A stretch of DNA of 64,000 nucleotides from Mycobacterium sp. Root135 (GTDB lineage Bacteria > Actinomycetota > Actinomycetes > Mycobacteriales > Mycobacteriaceae), in assembly GCF_001426545.1 (NCBI RefSeq), contig NZ_LMEZ01000005.1, positions 581,333 through 645,332 on the forward strand, read 5' to 3'. The notes beneath the pieces were generated by a model that saw only the letters and a program-made list of their open reading frames with translations, searched no databases and was not told where the DNA came from. Within the stretch, counting starts at the first letter, position 1, and the number at the start of each line of letters is the position of its first letter. Both the position numbers and the translations under genes were made by a program. Below, piece by piece: positions 54,200-63,032 of this stretch.

Positions 54200-54756
54200 G
54201 CCCGCGGCGCAAGGTGGACGCCAACGAGCGGAACTTCTTCTCGGCTGGCGCAGCCACCACCAAGGCACCGCTGCGGTGGGGCCTCCCGTTGACGGCGATC
54301 CTGGCCTTCGTACTGGCGGCCGTCGCGATCGCGGGCAGCATCTTCATGGTCGCCGACCACGAGAGCGTGAAGCGGACCGAGGACAGGGACGCGTCCGCGC
54401 TGTTCTACGTGCGTGGCTTCATGACGGAGTACACCTCGTTGGATCCGTTCCACGCCAACGACTATGCGGACCGCATCCTCGCTCAGGGCACCGGCGACTT
54501 CGCAAAGTCGTTCAAGGAGAAGCTGAACGACATCGTGATTAGGGTCGCTCGGGCCGAACCCACCACGGGTGTCGTTCAAGAGGCCGGCATACAGCGGTGG
54601 AACGACAACGGCAGCGCAGACATCCTGGTGGCGACCAACGTGAAATCCACCGGACCCGACGGCAAGACGCCCATTGAGAGCGGAACCCGTTGGGTCATTA
54701 CGACTATCGAGGAGGGACAGCAGTGGAAGATCAGTCAGCTGATTCAAGTGATCTGA
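54196..54756 (+). CDS. mam1C: Mam1C, Mce-associated membrane protein
   Basis: This 186-residue protein has a short basic N-terminus, one membrane helix (LPLTAILAFVLAAVAIAGSIFMV) and a small extracytoplasmic domain resembling Mam1A. It matches Rv0177 by position and size. The ATG overlaps the mam1B stop (ATGA). Its last 34 bases overlap mam1D. Confidence 0.9.
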   Translation: MSPRRKVDANERNFFSAGAATTKAPLRWGLPLTAILAFVLAAVAIAGSIFMVADHESVKRTEDRDASALFYVRGFMTEYTSLDPFHANDYADRILAQGTGDFAKSFKEKLNDIVIRVARAEPTTGVVQEAGIQRWNDNGSADILVATNVKSTGPDGKTPIESGTRWVITTIEEGQQWKISQLIQVI

Positions 54757-55697
54757 CCGCCGACGCTGCCGCCGCCTCAGTTCCGCAGGGCAAGGCGGGG
54801 CGCAGCCGCCACCGGTTGCCGCGGCAGAAGGCGCAACAGGTCGACCAGCCAGTTGAAACGACGGAAGCCGAGGAGGAGGCTCCCGCCGCCGACGAGCCTG
54901 CCGAGGTCGTGGCAGAGGAGACGGTGGAGGCCGACGAGGCAGACGTCGCAGAGGTCGGCGATGTCGAAGCGGTCGTGCCTGCCGAACCCAAGCGCCGCCG
55001 TCGTCCGCTGTGGAAGCGCGGCACGGCCGATGCCGAGCCGGTGGCCGCGGAGGCGGAGGCGGAGGCTCCCGAAACCTCTGACGTCGAAAGCGTTGACGCC
55101 GAAAGCGTTGACGCCGAAAGCGTTGACGTCGAGAGCGCCGAAGCCGAGGAGCTCGAAGAGGTCGTCCTCGTACCGCATCGCACGGCGGGACGCGCGCTCA
55201 AGCTCGTCGCGGTGGCTGCGGGTGTGCTGTTCGTCGGTGCGACTGCCTTCGCGGGCGCCGCAATTCAGCCCTACCTCGCGGATCGGGCAGCGGTGCAGAC
55301 GAAGTTCGCGATCGCCGAGACCGCGGCCAGCGCCATCACCACGCTCTGGACCTACACGCCCGACGACATGGACAAGCTGCCCGAGCGCTCCGCGAAGTAC
55401 CTCGGCGGCGACTTCGCGGCCGACTACAAGCGCTACATCGACGCGATCGTCGCGCCGAACAAGCAGGCTCAGGTCACCAACAACACGCAGGTCCTCGGCG
55501 CAGCGGTGGAGTCGTTGACGCCGACGGAGGCCACCGCGATCGTCTACACCAACTCGGTGGCGACCAGTCCGGTCACCAAGGGCATCCCGTCGTTGCGGTA
55601 CCTGTCCTACCGGCTCACCATGAAGCCTCAGGGCAACCGCTGGCTGATCACGCAGATGGTCGCCGTGACGAAGCTGGACTTGACCCCACGCCTGTAG
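54723..55697 (+). CDS. mam1D: Mam1D, Mce-associated protein with long acidic repeat N-terminus
   Basis: This 324-residue protein starts with about 150 residues rich in Glu, Ala, Val and Asp, including tandem ESVDA pentads. A membrane helix (ALKLVAVAAGVLFVGATAFAGAAI) and a Mam-type extracytoplasmic domain of about 130 residues follow. The acidic N-terminus is cytoplasmic and likely disordered. The GTG at 54723 has GGAGGGAC upstream; an upstream start is within mam1C and less likely. It corresponds to Rv0178. Confidence 0.88.
   Translation: MEDQSADSSDLTADAAAASVPQGKAGRSRHRLPRQKAQQVDQPVETTEAEEEAPAADEPAEVVAEETVEADEADVAEVGDVEAVVPAEPKRRRRPLWKRGTADAEPVAAEAEAEAPETSDVESVDAESVDAESVDVESAEAEELEEVVLVPHRTAGRALKLVAVAAGVLFVGATAFAGAAIQPYLADRAAVQTKFAIAETAASAITTLWTYTPDDMDKLPERSAKYLGGDFAADYKRYIDAIVAPNKQAQVTNNTQVLGAAVESLTPTEATAIVYTNSVATSPVTKGIPSLRYLSYRLTMKPQGNRWLITQMVAVTKLDLTPRL
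55071..55145 (+). repeat. 15-bp tandem repeat in mam1D
   Basis: GAAAGCGTTGACGCC is present twice exactly (55086-55115), a third copy has one change (55116-55130), and diverged copies flank it (55071 and 55131). It encodes the ESVDA pentads. The number of copies probably varies between strains through slippage. Confidence 0.85.
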
Positions 55698-55710
55698 CCG
55701 CGGAGGTGCG

Positions 55711-56394
55711 ATGGCCGTCGAATCCCCTGTCTCCCAACGGTTGACGGTCACCGCGCTGCTGTTGCTTACCTTCGCGACGGGGTTGGTCGACGCCGTCAGC
55801 GTGCTGATCCTCGGCCATGTGTTCGTGGCCAACATGACCGGCAACGTCATCTTCCTTGGCTTCTGGCTGGTGCCGCACTCCGGCGTCGACATGCTCGCCG
55901 CGGTGGTGGCGATCATCAGCTTCGTCGCCGGCGCGGTGATCGGGGGTCGGTTGGCCCGGCATCTCGACGCGAAGGTCCGCCGTTGGCTGGTGGTGGCGCT
56001 AGGGCTGGAAGTCGTCATGCTGGTGAGCCTTTCGGTGTTGGCCGGTACCGGTGTCTTGCAGTACACCGGTGGCGGCCGACTGATCCTCATCTCCGGGCTC
56101 GCCGTCGTGTTCGGCACCCAGAACGCGACCGCGCGCCAGTTCGGGGTGCAGGAACTCAGCACGACGGTGTTGACGCAGACCGTCGTCGGCATCGGGTTCG
56201 ACAGCAGGCTTGCCGGCGGAACTGGCGAGCGGGAGAAGCTGCGGTACGGCGTCATCCTCGTCATGTGCACCGGTGCGGTGCTCGGTGCGACGTTGACGTT
56301 GTGGACCGTTGCGCCGGTCATCGCCCTCGCCGCAACGGTAGTCGCGACGAGCGCGGCGATCTTCGCCTTCGGGTCGGCTGGCAAGGCGACGTAA
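55711..56394 (+). CDS. DUF1275 (YoaK-type) membrane protein
   Basis: This 227-residue protein has about six membrane helices. The family start reads LTVTALLLLTFATGLVDAVSVLILGHVFVANMTGNVIFLG, containing the conserved F-x-x-G-x-x-D and NMTGN motifs. Function of DUF1275 is not established. It starts 13 bases after mam1D with GGAGGTG upstream, so it may be co-transcribed with the mce1 operon. Role in lipid transport is unproven. Confidence 0.85.
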   Translation: MAVESPVSQRLTVTALLLLTFATGLVDAVSVLILGHVFVANMTGNVIFLGFWLVPHSGVDMLAAVVAIISFVAGAVIGGRLARHLDAKVRRWLVVALGLEVVMLVSLSVLAGTGVLQYTGGGRLILISGLAVVFGTQNATARQFGVQELSTTVLTQTVVGIGFDSRLAGGTGEREKLRYGVILVMCTGAVLGATLTLWTVAPVIALAATVVATSAAIFAFGSAGKAT

Positions 56395-56734
56395 CTGGGG
56401 CGGTGCCAATTGGCGACGGCGCCCGTCCGCAGCACACTGACGGCATTGCCGAGAACCGCGATATGCGGTGCAAGCGCGGATTCCCACAAGTATGGGCAAA
56501 GTCGCCACTGGCGCGCGTGGCGGTGACTGCTTACCTAGCTGGGCTCGGTTGCTTGCGAGGTAAGGAATCAGCGGAGGCGAAGACGGGCGATTGCCCTGTT
56601 GACGCGGCAGAAGTCGCGCGCGCGCTCGCTTGTGGGCTAACTGATGGCACCGTCAGCAATCTGCATTTTGCCGCCCGCGTAAGTGTTAATGTGCTGTGAC
56701 TCAGCGCACAACGAGGATTGAAGGGTCAGGTCAG
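56395..56734. other. 340-base gap before the large exported protein
   Basis: No convincing gene is seen on either strand. The right end must carry the promoter of the 809-residue protein. Frames here lack ribosome sites and normal codon use. Confidence 0.45.
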
Positions 56735-59164
56735 ATGGCAGGGAGTCACCGCACCAAGAGTCGTCGGCAGTTCAGCGTGGCGCTCGTCAGCGCCGCCACA
56801 GCGACGGCCACGGCCCTGACCGTCGGTGTCCAACCGCCGCCCGACCCGGCCAAGCGTGTCCGCATCGAGGGCGTCGACCTGACCGCCGCGATCCAGTTGC
56901 TGCCGACGCACGACAAAGTTCCCGACATCACCGGTGGACTGGGAACGACGATCTACAACGGCGGCCAGGCGATTTCCGACGTCGTCATCAGGGCCGTCGT
57001 CAACGGCATCAAGCTCTCTGCACTCGCCCAGGCCGCCGGCGTCGACCCGAAGAGCCTGATCACCGGACTGCTCGCCGACCTGCCCGCCAACCTGCTCCCG
57101 GGCATTCTGGCGACGCTGTCCCTGGACATACCGCTGTTGGGCCCGGTCCTCGAGCAGCTGACCGGCGGTGACCTCGCACTGCTGACAAGCATCCTGGACC
57201 TGCTGCAGATCGACGAAGTCACCGGCGCCACCCTGACCGGCGTCCTCGCGCTGCTCGGTCTCGATCTCTCTGATCCATTGAATCTCTCCAACCTCAATGT
57301 TCCGGGTCTGAACGTCGTCACGTCGGGACCGGCCTTCGCGGCGCTGAAGATGCTCGGCATCGACCTCGGCTGGGTACCGGCACTGCCGAATTCGGTGGCC
57401 GCCGACATCAACGGCACCCCGTACGCCCGCCTGGGCGTGGACGGCGTCTTGGACCTTCTCTTGGGCGAATTGAAGAAGAGTCCACTCGGCGGGGCGCTAG
57501 CGCTGATCGCCCCGCTGACCAATCTGATCGCGAGCCTCTCCGATCAGATTCCCGACGTGATCGACGTCCGTGTCGTCCCCACCGTCGGAATGGGTTTCGG
57601 AGCCTTCGCCGCAGCCATGGCGTATGAGAAGGTGCTCGCCGATCTCTCCATGCAACCCGGCGGTCTGGACCACGTCTTCGGCGCCGATCCGATACTTGGC
57701 AGCCTCACCATCCTGCCGCTGATCCTGATTAACAACCCGGCCCGCCCCGACGGCGGCGCGCTCGCCCGATTCGGGCCCCTGGCCGCGCTCTTCGGCATCA
57801 ACACCGTCAACCCCACGACCCATGCCGCCAACAACGGTGACGACGATCCGTTGAACATCCCCGTTCTGGGAACCGGTGTCGAACTCGGCCATGCGAATCT
57901 GCTGCCGATTCTGATCGACGCCACCTACGAGTACCAACCGCTCTCAGACTTGGCCTCGTGGCCCAACCCCTTCACACTGCTCAACAACCTGGCGGCCGGC
58001 CTGTCGCCGACGTACATGCTGCGCGGACTGAACCTGGACCTCGACGGGCTCACCGACCAGATCCTCGAGGGTGTGGGTGCCGCCGTCGACGGAATCGATC
58101 CCGCCGACCCCAAGTCGGCATTGGCGATCAACCTGTACCTGACGCTGCACTCGGCGACGTTGCCGATGTTGGAGCCGCTCTACCTGACGTCGGACGTGCT
58201 CAACATCGTGGGACTCAACCCGTTGGCGCAGATTCCGATGCGATTGGCCAATGCCCTTGCGCCCGCGCTGCGCATCCTCACCGACGCGGGATACGCCAAC
58301 ACAGTGCGCAACCCCGACGGCACCTACGAACGAGACTTCTCGCAGGCGGGTACCGAGGTGCCGTTCTTGTCCTTCCCGAAACTGAACCCCGGCCTGGTGC
58401 TCAGCGACGCCTTCAACGCGTTGGTGGCCGGTTTCCAGAAGGAACTCGGACCCAACCCGACTGCGGGTACGCCGAACGTCCTGGCCAACATCCTGAAAGC
58501 TCTGCTCAAGGGCGACCTGCTCGATGGGCTGGGCGTGCTCAAGGCCCCGCTGGCCACCCCTAAGACCACGGCCCTGTCCAAGACCGCGGCGGAAGACGTT
58601 CCTTCCGCCAACGCTCAACTGCTCAGTGTCGTCCCTTCGGGTGGGGACGCCCCGAAGGGTGCTGCGCCCGAACAGAATTCGAAGTTCGGGGATATTCAGC
58701 CGGTCAGTGGTGAGACCACCCCTGCGGCAGGCGAGAAGACTCCGGCCGCCGGCGAGGAGACCCCCGGCGATGAGGGCGACAAGGAGACCTCCGGCGCGGA
58801 GGACGACAAGACTCCGGTCGTAGGTGACAAGACGCCCGCTGCCGGCGACAAGACTCCGGATGCCGGCGACAAGACGCCCGCTGCCGGCGACAAGACTCCG
58901 GATGCAGGGGACAAGGCTCCGGCCGCGAACGAGGACCCGAAGCCTGCTTCAGGACCCAAACATGCCAAGCCAGAGGGGGATTCGACGCCGTCGGTCAGTG
59001 TCAAGACCGGCAAGACGAATGCGCCGAAGCATGCCAAGCCGCAGAAGCCGAATGCCGCCGGCGTGAAGACCGGCGTCAAGGCTGGCGCGGACAAGACGAC
59101 CTCGGACAAGACGGCGTCGGACAAGACCGGTGCGGACGGCGGGTCGGCCGACAAGGCGGCCTAA
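56735..59164 (+). CDS. Large exported PE-PPE-domain-like protein with lysine/proline repeat tail
   Basis: This 809-residue protein starts with a twin-arginine-like motif, SRRQFSVALVSAATA, suggesting Tat export. Residues about 40-620 are hydrophobic and Leu/Gly-rich, with VDVRVVPTVGMGFGAFAAAMAYEKVLADL near 275-305 and YEYQPLSDLASWPNPFTLLNNLAAG near 395-420. These resemble the mycobacterial PE-PPE (alpha/beta-hydrolase-like) domain. The position of the GxSxG-type nucleophile appears to read GMGFGA, without Ser. Residues about 655-809 are a low-complexity tail of Lys, Thr, Pro, Ala, Asp with GDKTPAA/GDKTPDA repeats. ATG 56735 is chosen over an upstream GTG. Function is unknown; an envelope role is likely. 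Confidence 0.75.
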   Translation: MAGSHRTKSRRQFSVALVSAATATATALTVGVQPPPDPAKRVRIEGVDLTAAIQLLPTHDKVPDITGGLGTTIYNGGQAISDVVIRAVVNGIKLSALAQAAGVDPKSLITGLLADLPANLLPGILATLSLDIPLLGPVLEQLTGGDLALLTSILDLLQIDEVTGATLTGVLALLGLDLSDPLNLSNLNVPGLNVVTSGPAFAALKMLGIDLGWVPALPNSVAADINGTPYARLGVDGVLDLLLGELKKSPLGGALALIAPLTNLIASLSDQIPDVIDVRVVPTVGMGFGAFAAAMAYEKVLADLSMQPGGLDHVFGADPILGSLTILPLILINNPARPDGGALARFGPLAALFGINTVNPTTHAANNGDDDPLNIPVLGTGVELGHANLLPILIDATYEYQPLSDLASWPNPFTLLNNLAAGLSPTYMLRGLNLDLDGLTDQILEGVGAAVDGIDPADPKSALAINLYLTLHSATLPMLEPLYLTSDVLNIVGLNPLAQIPMRLANALAPALRILTDAGYANTVRNPDGTYERDFSQAGTEVPFLSFPKLNPGLVLSDAFNALVAGFQKELGPNPTAGTPNVLANILKALLKGDLLDGLGVLKAPLATPKTTALSKTAAEDVPSANAQLLSVVPSGGDAPKGAAPEQNSKFGDIQPVSGETTPAAGEKTPAAGEETPGDEGDKETSGAEDDKTPVVGDKTPAAGDKTPDAGDKTPAAGDKTPDAGDKAPAANEDPKPASGPKHAKPEGDSTPSVSVKTGKTNAPKHAKPQKPNAAGVKTGVKAGADKTTSDKTASDKTGADGGSADKAA
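58823..58927 (+). repeat. 21-bp tandem repeat encoding GDKTP heptads
   Basis: Five 21-bp units (58823, 58844, 58865, 58886, 58907) encode GDKTPAA and GDKTPDA in alternation, so the true period is 42 bp at DNA level for the first four. Copies 1 and 3 and copies 2 and 4 are almost identical. The tail is basic and Pro-rich, compatible with binding to cell-wall polymers or staying disordered. Confidence 0.9.
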
Positions 59165-59257
59165 GGCCACTCGACGGCGAGGCGACTCGGCAGGGCGCTC
59201 GCGGGACGTCGCCGCCACCGGTTGGTGGCCGCAACGTTTCGTCGGCACCAACCTCAC

Positions 59258-59281
59258 GAAAACGTTTACGTAAACGTTTTC
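59258..59281. promoter_or_regulatory. Perfect 24-bp palindrome, LacI-family-type operator
   Basis: GAAAACGTTTAC followed directly by its reverse complement GTAAACGTTTTC gives a perfect 24-bp palindrome. The central AAACG...CGTTT type half-sites are typical of LacI/GalR family operators. It lies 60 bases upstream of the sugar ABC transporter start. A further CGTTT occurs at about 59235. No LacI-type gene is inside the window; it may lie beyond 64000. Confidence 0.8.
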
Positions 59282-59341
59282 ATGGCCTAGTGTCACAAGT
59301 CACAACGCCCCGGGGCGTCAGTTCGAAGATGGGGATCACCA

Positions 59342-61948
59342 GTGAGTAGTACCTCTCGCGCCCACGAAGTGGGCGGCGGTGCGACCGTGGACGACCGAGG
59401 TGGGATCAGAGCCGAGCTCGTCGGAGCGTCGAAGCGCTTCGAGAGCGTCTACGCCGTTCGGGACGTGTCCCTGCAGATCAGGTCCGGCGAAGTGCTGGCC
59501 CTGGTGGGCGAGAACGGCGCTGGCAAGAGCACCTGCGTGAAGATGCTTGGCGGGGTCTACCACCCCACCGAGGGGGTGGTCCGGGTCGGCGGCGTCGACG
59601 TCGACCTGCGCACGCCGCTCGACGCGCAGCACCTCGGCATCGCCGTCGTTCACCAGCACCCTGGGTTGTTCCCCGACCTGCCGATCTACGAGAACGTCTA
59701 CGCCGGAAGGCCTCTCACCAATCGCTTCGGTCTGCTGGACCACGCCAGGATGAGCCAGGAGGCACGCCGGTGGCTGGAGGTCCTCGGCCTGCGGGTCGAC
59801 CCGGCGATGACCACCGGCGAGCTGAACACCTCCGAACAGCAGTTGGTGGAGATTGCGAAGGCGCTGGCCTTCGACGCCACCATCCTGATCCTCGACGAAC
59901 CCACCGCGTCGCTGACGATCGGTGAGACGCAGCGGCTGTTCTCGGTCATCGAAGACCTCAAGGAGCGTGGCGTGGCCATGCTCTTCGTCGGCCACCGCCT
60001 CGAAGAGATCGTGGCCATCTCCGATCGGGTCACGGTGATGCGGGACGGTCGGTGGGTCGCCGACCTGGTCACTGCCGACGTCGACCAGCACCGGATCGTC
60101 GAGCTGATGGTCGGCCGCGAGCTGACCGACATCTATCCGTCCAAGACCGCAACCATCGGCGAAGTCGTCCTCAAACTGTCCAATCTCGGTGTCACGGGCC
60201 ACTTCTCGGACATCAGCCTCGACGTGCGCGCCGGTGAGATCGTCGGCCTGGCCGGCCTCGTCGGCGCGGGACGCACCGAAGTCGCCCGGGCCGTCTTCGG
60301 CATCGACAAGCCCGCCGCCGGCGAGATCGAACTGGACGGGCAAGTGGTGCGGATCGGGTCGCCCGCGGCCGCCCTCGCGCACGGCATCGCCTACGTCTCG
60401 GAGGACCGCCGCGGACAGAGCATCGTTGAGGACTTCTCGATTCTCGACAACGCCACCCTGCCCGTCATCGACCAGGCGTCGCGCTTCGGTCTGATCCGGC
60501 ACCGCGCCGAATTCGCGCTGGTGGACGGCCCGTTGCAGCGCATGCAGCTCAAGTTCAGGAGCTACGCCCAGCCCATCGGCAACCTGTCCGGCGGCAATCA
60601 GCAGAAGGTGGTGCTGGCCAAGTGGCTGGCGACCAACCCGCGGTTGCTCATCCTCGACGAGCCCACCCAGGGCGTCGACATCCAGGCCAAGGCCGAGGTC
60701 CACCACATCATCGCCGAGTTGGCGCAGCAGGGTCTGGCCATCCTGATGATCTCGTCGGACATGCCCGAGCTGCTGGGTACCTGCGACCGGATCTACGTGA
60801 TGCACCAGGGCAAGATCACCGCGGAGTTCGACGCCGAGCACGCCAACCAGATCGACATCGGTTTGGCGGCAACGGGTCTGCTCGACTCTGGGCGGGAAGT
60901 CGGTGCCACCTCCAGCGCCGACCTCGAGGTCATCAAGGCCCGTGAGGAATCCGAGGTGGTGAGCGTCGGCGAGGGCCGGCGGTCGGGGTGGCGCAAGGTC
61001 GTCGCCAGGCGCGAGGTCGGACTGCTCGCCGCGGTGATCGCGATCCTGGTGCCGCTGGGGTTCATCAACCCAAACCTGGTCAGCCCATCCAACATTGGCG
61101 ACCTCGGCGTGACGACCGCTCTCTACGGAGTGGCGTGCCTCGGTCAGATGGTGGTGATGCTGACCCGCAACATCGACCTCTCCCAAGGTTCGGTCATCGG
61201 ATTGTCCGCCTACGTCGCGGCCTGGTTCATGAGTTCCCAGCCGGACGCACCCGTCGTCGTCGGAATCCTCATCGCCGTCGGGGTCGGGGTCGCGTGCGGT
61301 GCGTTCAACGGTGTGATCGTCGCCTACGGCCGGGTGCCGTCCATCGTCGTCACGCTCGGAACACTGGCGATCTTCCGCGGGATCGACGCCATCCTGTCCA
61401 ACGGCCGACAGATCTCGTCGGGCATGGTCCCGCCCGGCTGGCTGGCGTGGACGGCGGGGCGGCTCTTCGGCGTCTCGCTTCTGGTGTACATCGGGCTGGC
61501 GCTGTTCGTCCTGTTCGCAATCTTCCTGCGCACCACGCGTTTTGGCCGCGACATCTACGCCACCGGCTCGAATCCGGCCGGCGCCGACCTGATCGGCATC
61601 AAGACCCAGGCGCGCACGTTCGCCGCCTTCGTCATCTCCGGCACGCTGGCCGGGTTCGCGGGAGCGATGTGGGCGTCCCACTTCGCCACCGTCGACGGCC
61701 AGCTCGCCTACGGGTTGGAGCTCACGCTCGTCGCCTCGGTCGTGGTCGGCGGGGTCTCCCTGCGGGGCGGCGCCGGGACCGTCCTCGGCGTCCTGCTCGG
61801 CACCGTCACGCTGATCATCATCCAGAACGCCATCACGGTCGCCAGGATCAATCCGTCCTACCTGCAGGCCTTCTTCGGTGGCGCGATCCTGCTCACCGTC
61901 TTGATCGACACGCTGCTCTCGCGACGCGGCACCCGAGGAGCACGCTGA
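59342..61948 (+). CDS. Fused ABC sugar transporter: double ATPase + permease (RhaT-RhaP type)
   Basis: This 868-residue fusion has two ATPase domains. Domain 1: Walker A GENGAGKST, signature-like NTSEQQLVEIAKAL, Walker B ILILDEPTASL. Domain 2 is degenerate at Walker A (GLVGAGRTE) but has signature LSGGNQQKVVLAKWL and LLILDEPTQGV. This is the RbsA/MglA/RhaT layout, about 500 residues. A linker (about 505-550) leads into a 315-residue permease of the RbsC/RhaP type with 8-10 helices. Fusion of these two parts is unusual. GTG 59342 is the start. It overlaps the second permease (TGATG). Substrate class follows from the binding protein: a rhamnose or AI-2-like sugar. Confidence 0.88.
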   Translation: MSSTSRAHEVGGGATVDDRGGIRAELVGASKRFESVYAVRDVSLQIRSGEVLALVGENGAGKSTCVKMLGGVYHPTEGVVRVGGVDVDLRTPLDAQHLGIAVVHQHPGLFPDLPIYENVYAGRPLTNRFGLLDHARMSQEARRWLEVLGLRVDPAMTTGELNTSEQQLVEIAKALAFDATILILDEPTASLTIGETQRLFSVIEDLKERGVAMLFVGHRLEEIVAISDRVTVMRDGRWVADLVTADVDQHRIVELMVGRELTDIYPSKTATIGEVVLKLSNLGVTGHFSDISLDVRAGEIVGLAGLVGAGRTEVARAVFGIDKPAAGEIELDGQVVRIGSPAAALAHGIAYVSEDRRGQSIVEDFSILDNATLPVIDQASRFGLIRHRAEFALVDGPLQRMQLKFRSYAQPIGNLSGGNQQKVVLAKWLATNPRLLILDEPTQGVDIQAKAEVHHIIAELAQQGLAILMISSDMPELLGTCDRIYVMHQGKITAEFDAEHANQIDIGLAATGLLDSGREVGATSSADLEVIKAREESEVVSVGEGRRSGWRKVVARREVGLLAAVIAILVPLGFINPNLVSPSNIGDLGVTTALYGVACLGQMVVMLTRNIDLSQGSVIGLSAYVAAWFMSSQPDAPVVVGILIAVGVGVACGAFNGVIVAYGRVPSIVVTLGTLAIFRGIDAILSNGRQISSGMVPPGWLAWTAGRLFGVSLLVYIGLALFVLFAIFLRTTRFGRDIYATGSNPAGADLIGIKTQARTFAAFVISGTLAGFAGAMWASHFATVDGQLAYGLELTLVASVVVGGVSLRGGAGTVLGVLLGTVTLIIIQNAITVARINPSYLQAFFGGAILLTVLIDTLLSRRGTRGAR

Positions 61949-62952
61949 TGTGGGGCACCGTCACGGCCAAACTCCGGTCCTGGGAATTCATCCTCCTCGT
62001 CCTGGTCGTCGTGGTCCTGCTGGTCGCCGCGACCCTGGTGCCGGGCTTCACCAGGCCGTTCAGCATCTCCACCGGTCTGGCCACCTTCGCCCCCGCGGCG
62101 TTGATGGCGCTGCCGCTGGCGCTGCTGGTGATCGTTCGCGACATCGACATCTCCGTGGCGAGCATCGCCGGACTCTCCTCCGTCGCCGCGGGTCTGGCCA
62201 TCGAAGCGGGACAGTCGGTTCCGGTGGTCATCGTGGCGGCCCTGGTCACGGGCCTGCTCTGCGGTGCGGTCAACGGCTTCTTCGTCGCAGTGATGGGACT
62301 GCCCGCCCTGCTGGTGACGCTCGGGACCCTGGCCCTGTTCCGCGGGCTGTGTTATGTCCTCCTCGGGGGGACGCCCATCTCGCCGCTCCCGGAATTCTTC
62401 ACCGTGCTCGGCAACGACAACATTCCCGGCTTCGTGGTCCCCTGGGCGATCGTGCCCTTCCTGGTGCTCGCCGTGGTCTTCGGAATCGTCCTGCACCGCA
62501 GCACCGTCGGACGGCGCATCTACGCCATCGGCGGCAACCCGGAAACCGCCCGCTACAGCGGCATTCGCGTCGCGCGCATCCGGTTCATCCTCTTCGTCGT
62601 CTCCGGTGTGGTGTCCGGCCTGGCCGGGATGATCTACATGGGCATCACCAGCCAGGTCGCGCCGGACGGCGCTCAGGGCCTCGAGCTCGACGTGATCACG
62701 GTCGTGTTCCTGGCCGGGGTCAGCGTGCTCGGCGGCAAGGGACGGATCACCGGCGTCGTACTCGCCAGCATCCTGATTCTGGCGCTCCGCAAATCACTGC
62801 AGCTGATGAACGTCAGCGGCTACACCCAGGGCATCGCGGTCGGCGGCGTGCTGATCGCGTCGTTGCTGGTCACCAACCTCTCGCAACGCTTCTTCGGCGC
62901 CGTCCGCGAGCGTCGCCGCCCCGCCTCTCAGCTGGGGGCCGACACCACGTGA
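61948..62952 (+). CDS. Sugar ABC transporter permease (RbsC/RhaQ type)
   Basis: This is a 334-residue permease with about ten helices. The BPD_transp_2 motifs include VRDIDISVASIAGLSSVAAG, GLPALLVTLGTLALFRGLCYVLLGG, and IYAIGGNPETARYSGIRVARIRF. It pairs with the permease part of the preceding fusion, giving the usual two different permeases of Rha/Lsr transporters. ATG 61948 overlaps the preceding stop (TGATG). Confidence 0.9.
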   Translation: MWGTVTAKLRSWEFILLVLVVVVLLVAATLVPGFTRPFSISTGLATFAPAALMALPLALLVIVRDIDISVASIAGLSSVAAGLAIEAGQSVPVVIVAALVTGLLCGAVNGFFVAVMGLPALLVTLGTLALFRGLCYVLLGGTPISPLPEFFTVLGNDNIPGFVVPWAIVPFLVLAVVFGIVLHRSTVGRRIYAIGGNPETARYSGIRVARIRFILFVVSGVVSGLAGMIYMGITSQVAPDGAQGLELDVITVVFLAGVSVLGGKGRITGVVLASILILALRKSLQLMNVSGYTQGIAVGGVLIASLLVTNLSQRFFGAVRERRRPASQLGADTT

Positions 62953-63032
62953 CCCCGCGTCATCCCCGCACACCTCGACAGCCGGTTGCCACGACCCGTG
63001 GCCGCCGTACTCACCCCTTGAAAGGACTCCCC

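Noticed and set aside
59336..61681. Long minus-strand open frame (781 codons) opposite the ABC fusion
   Set aside because: It is antisense to a strongly supported gene; its translation is low-complexity Asp/Gly/Arg/His-rich, the usual artefact of high GC at third positions.
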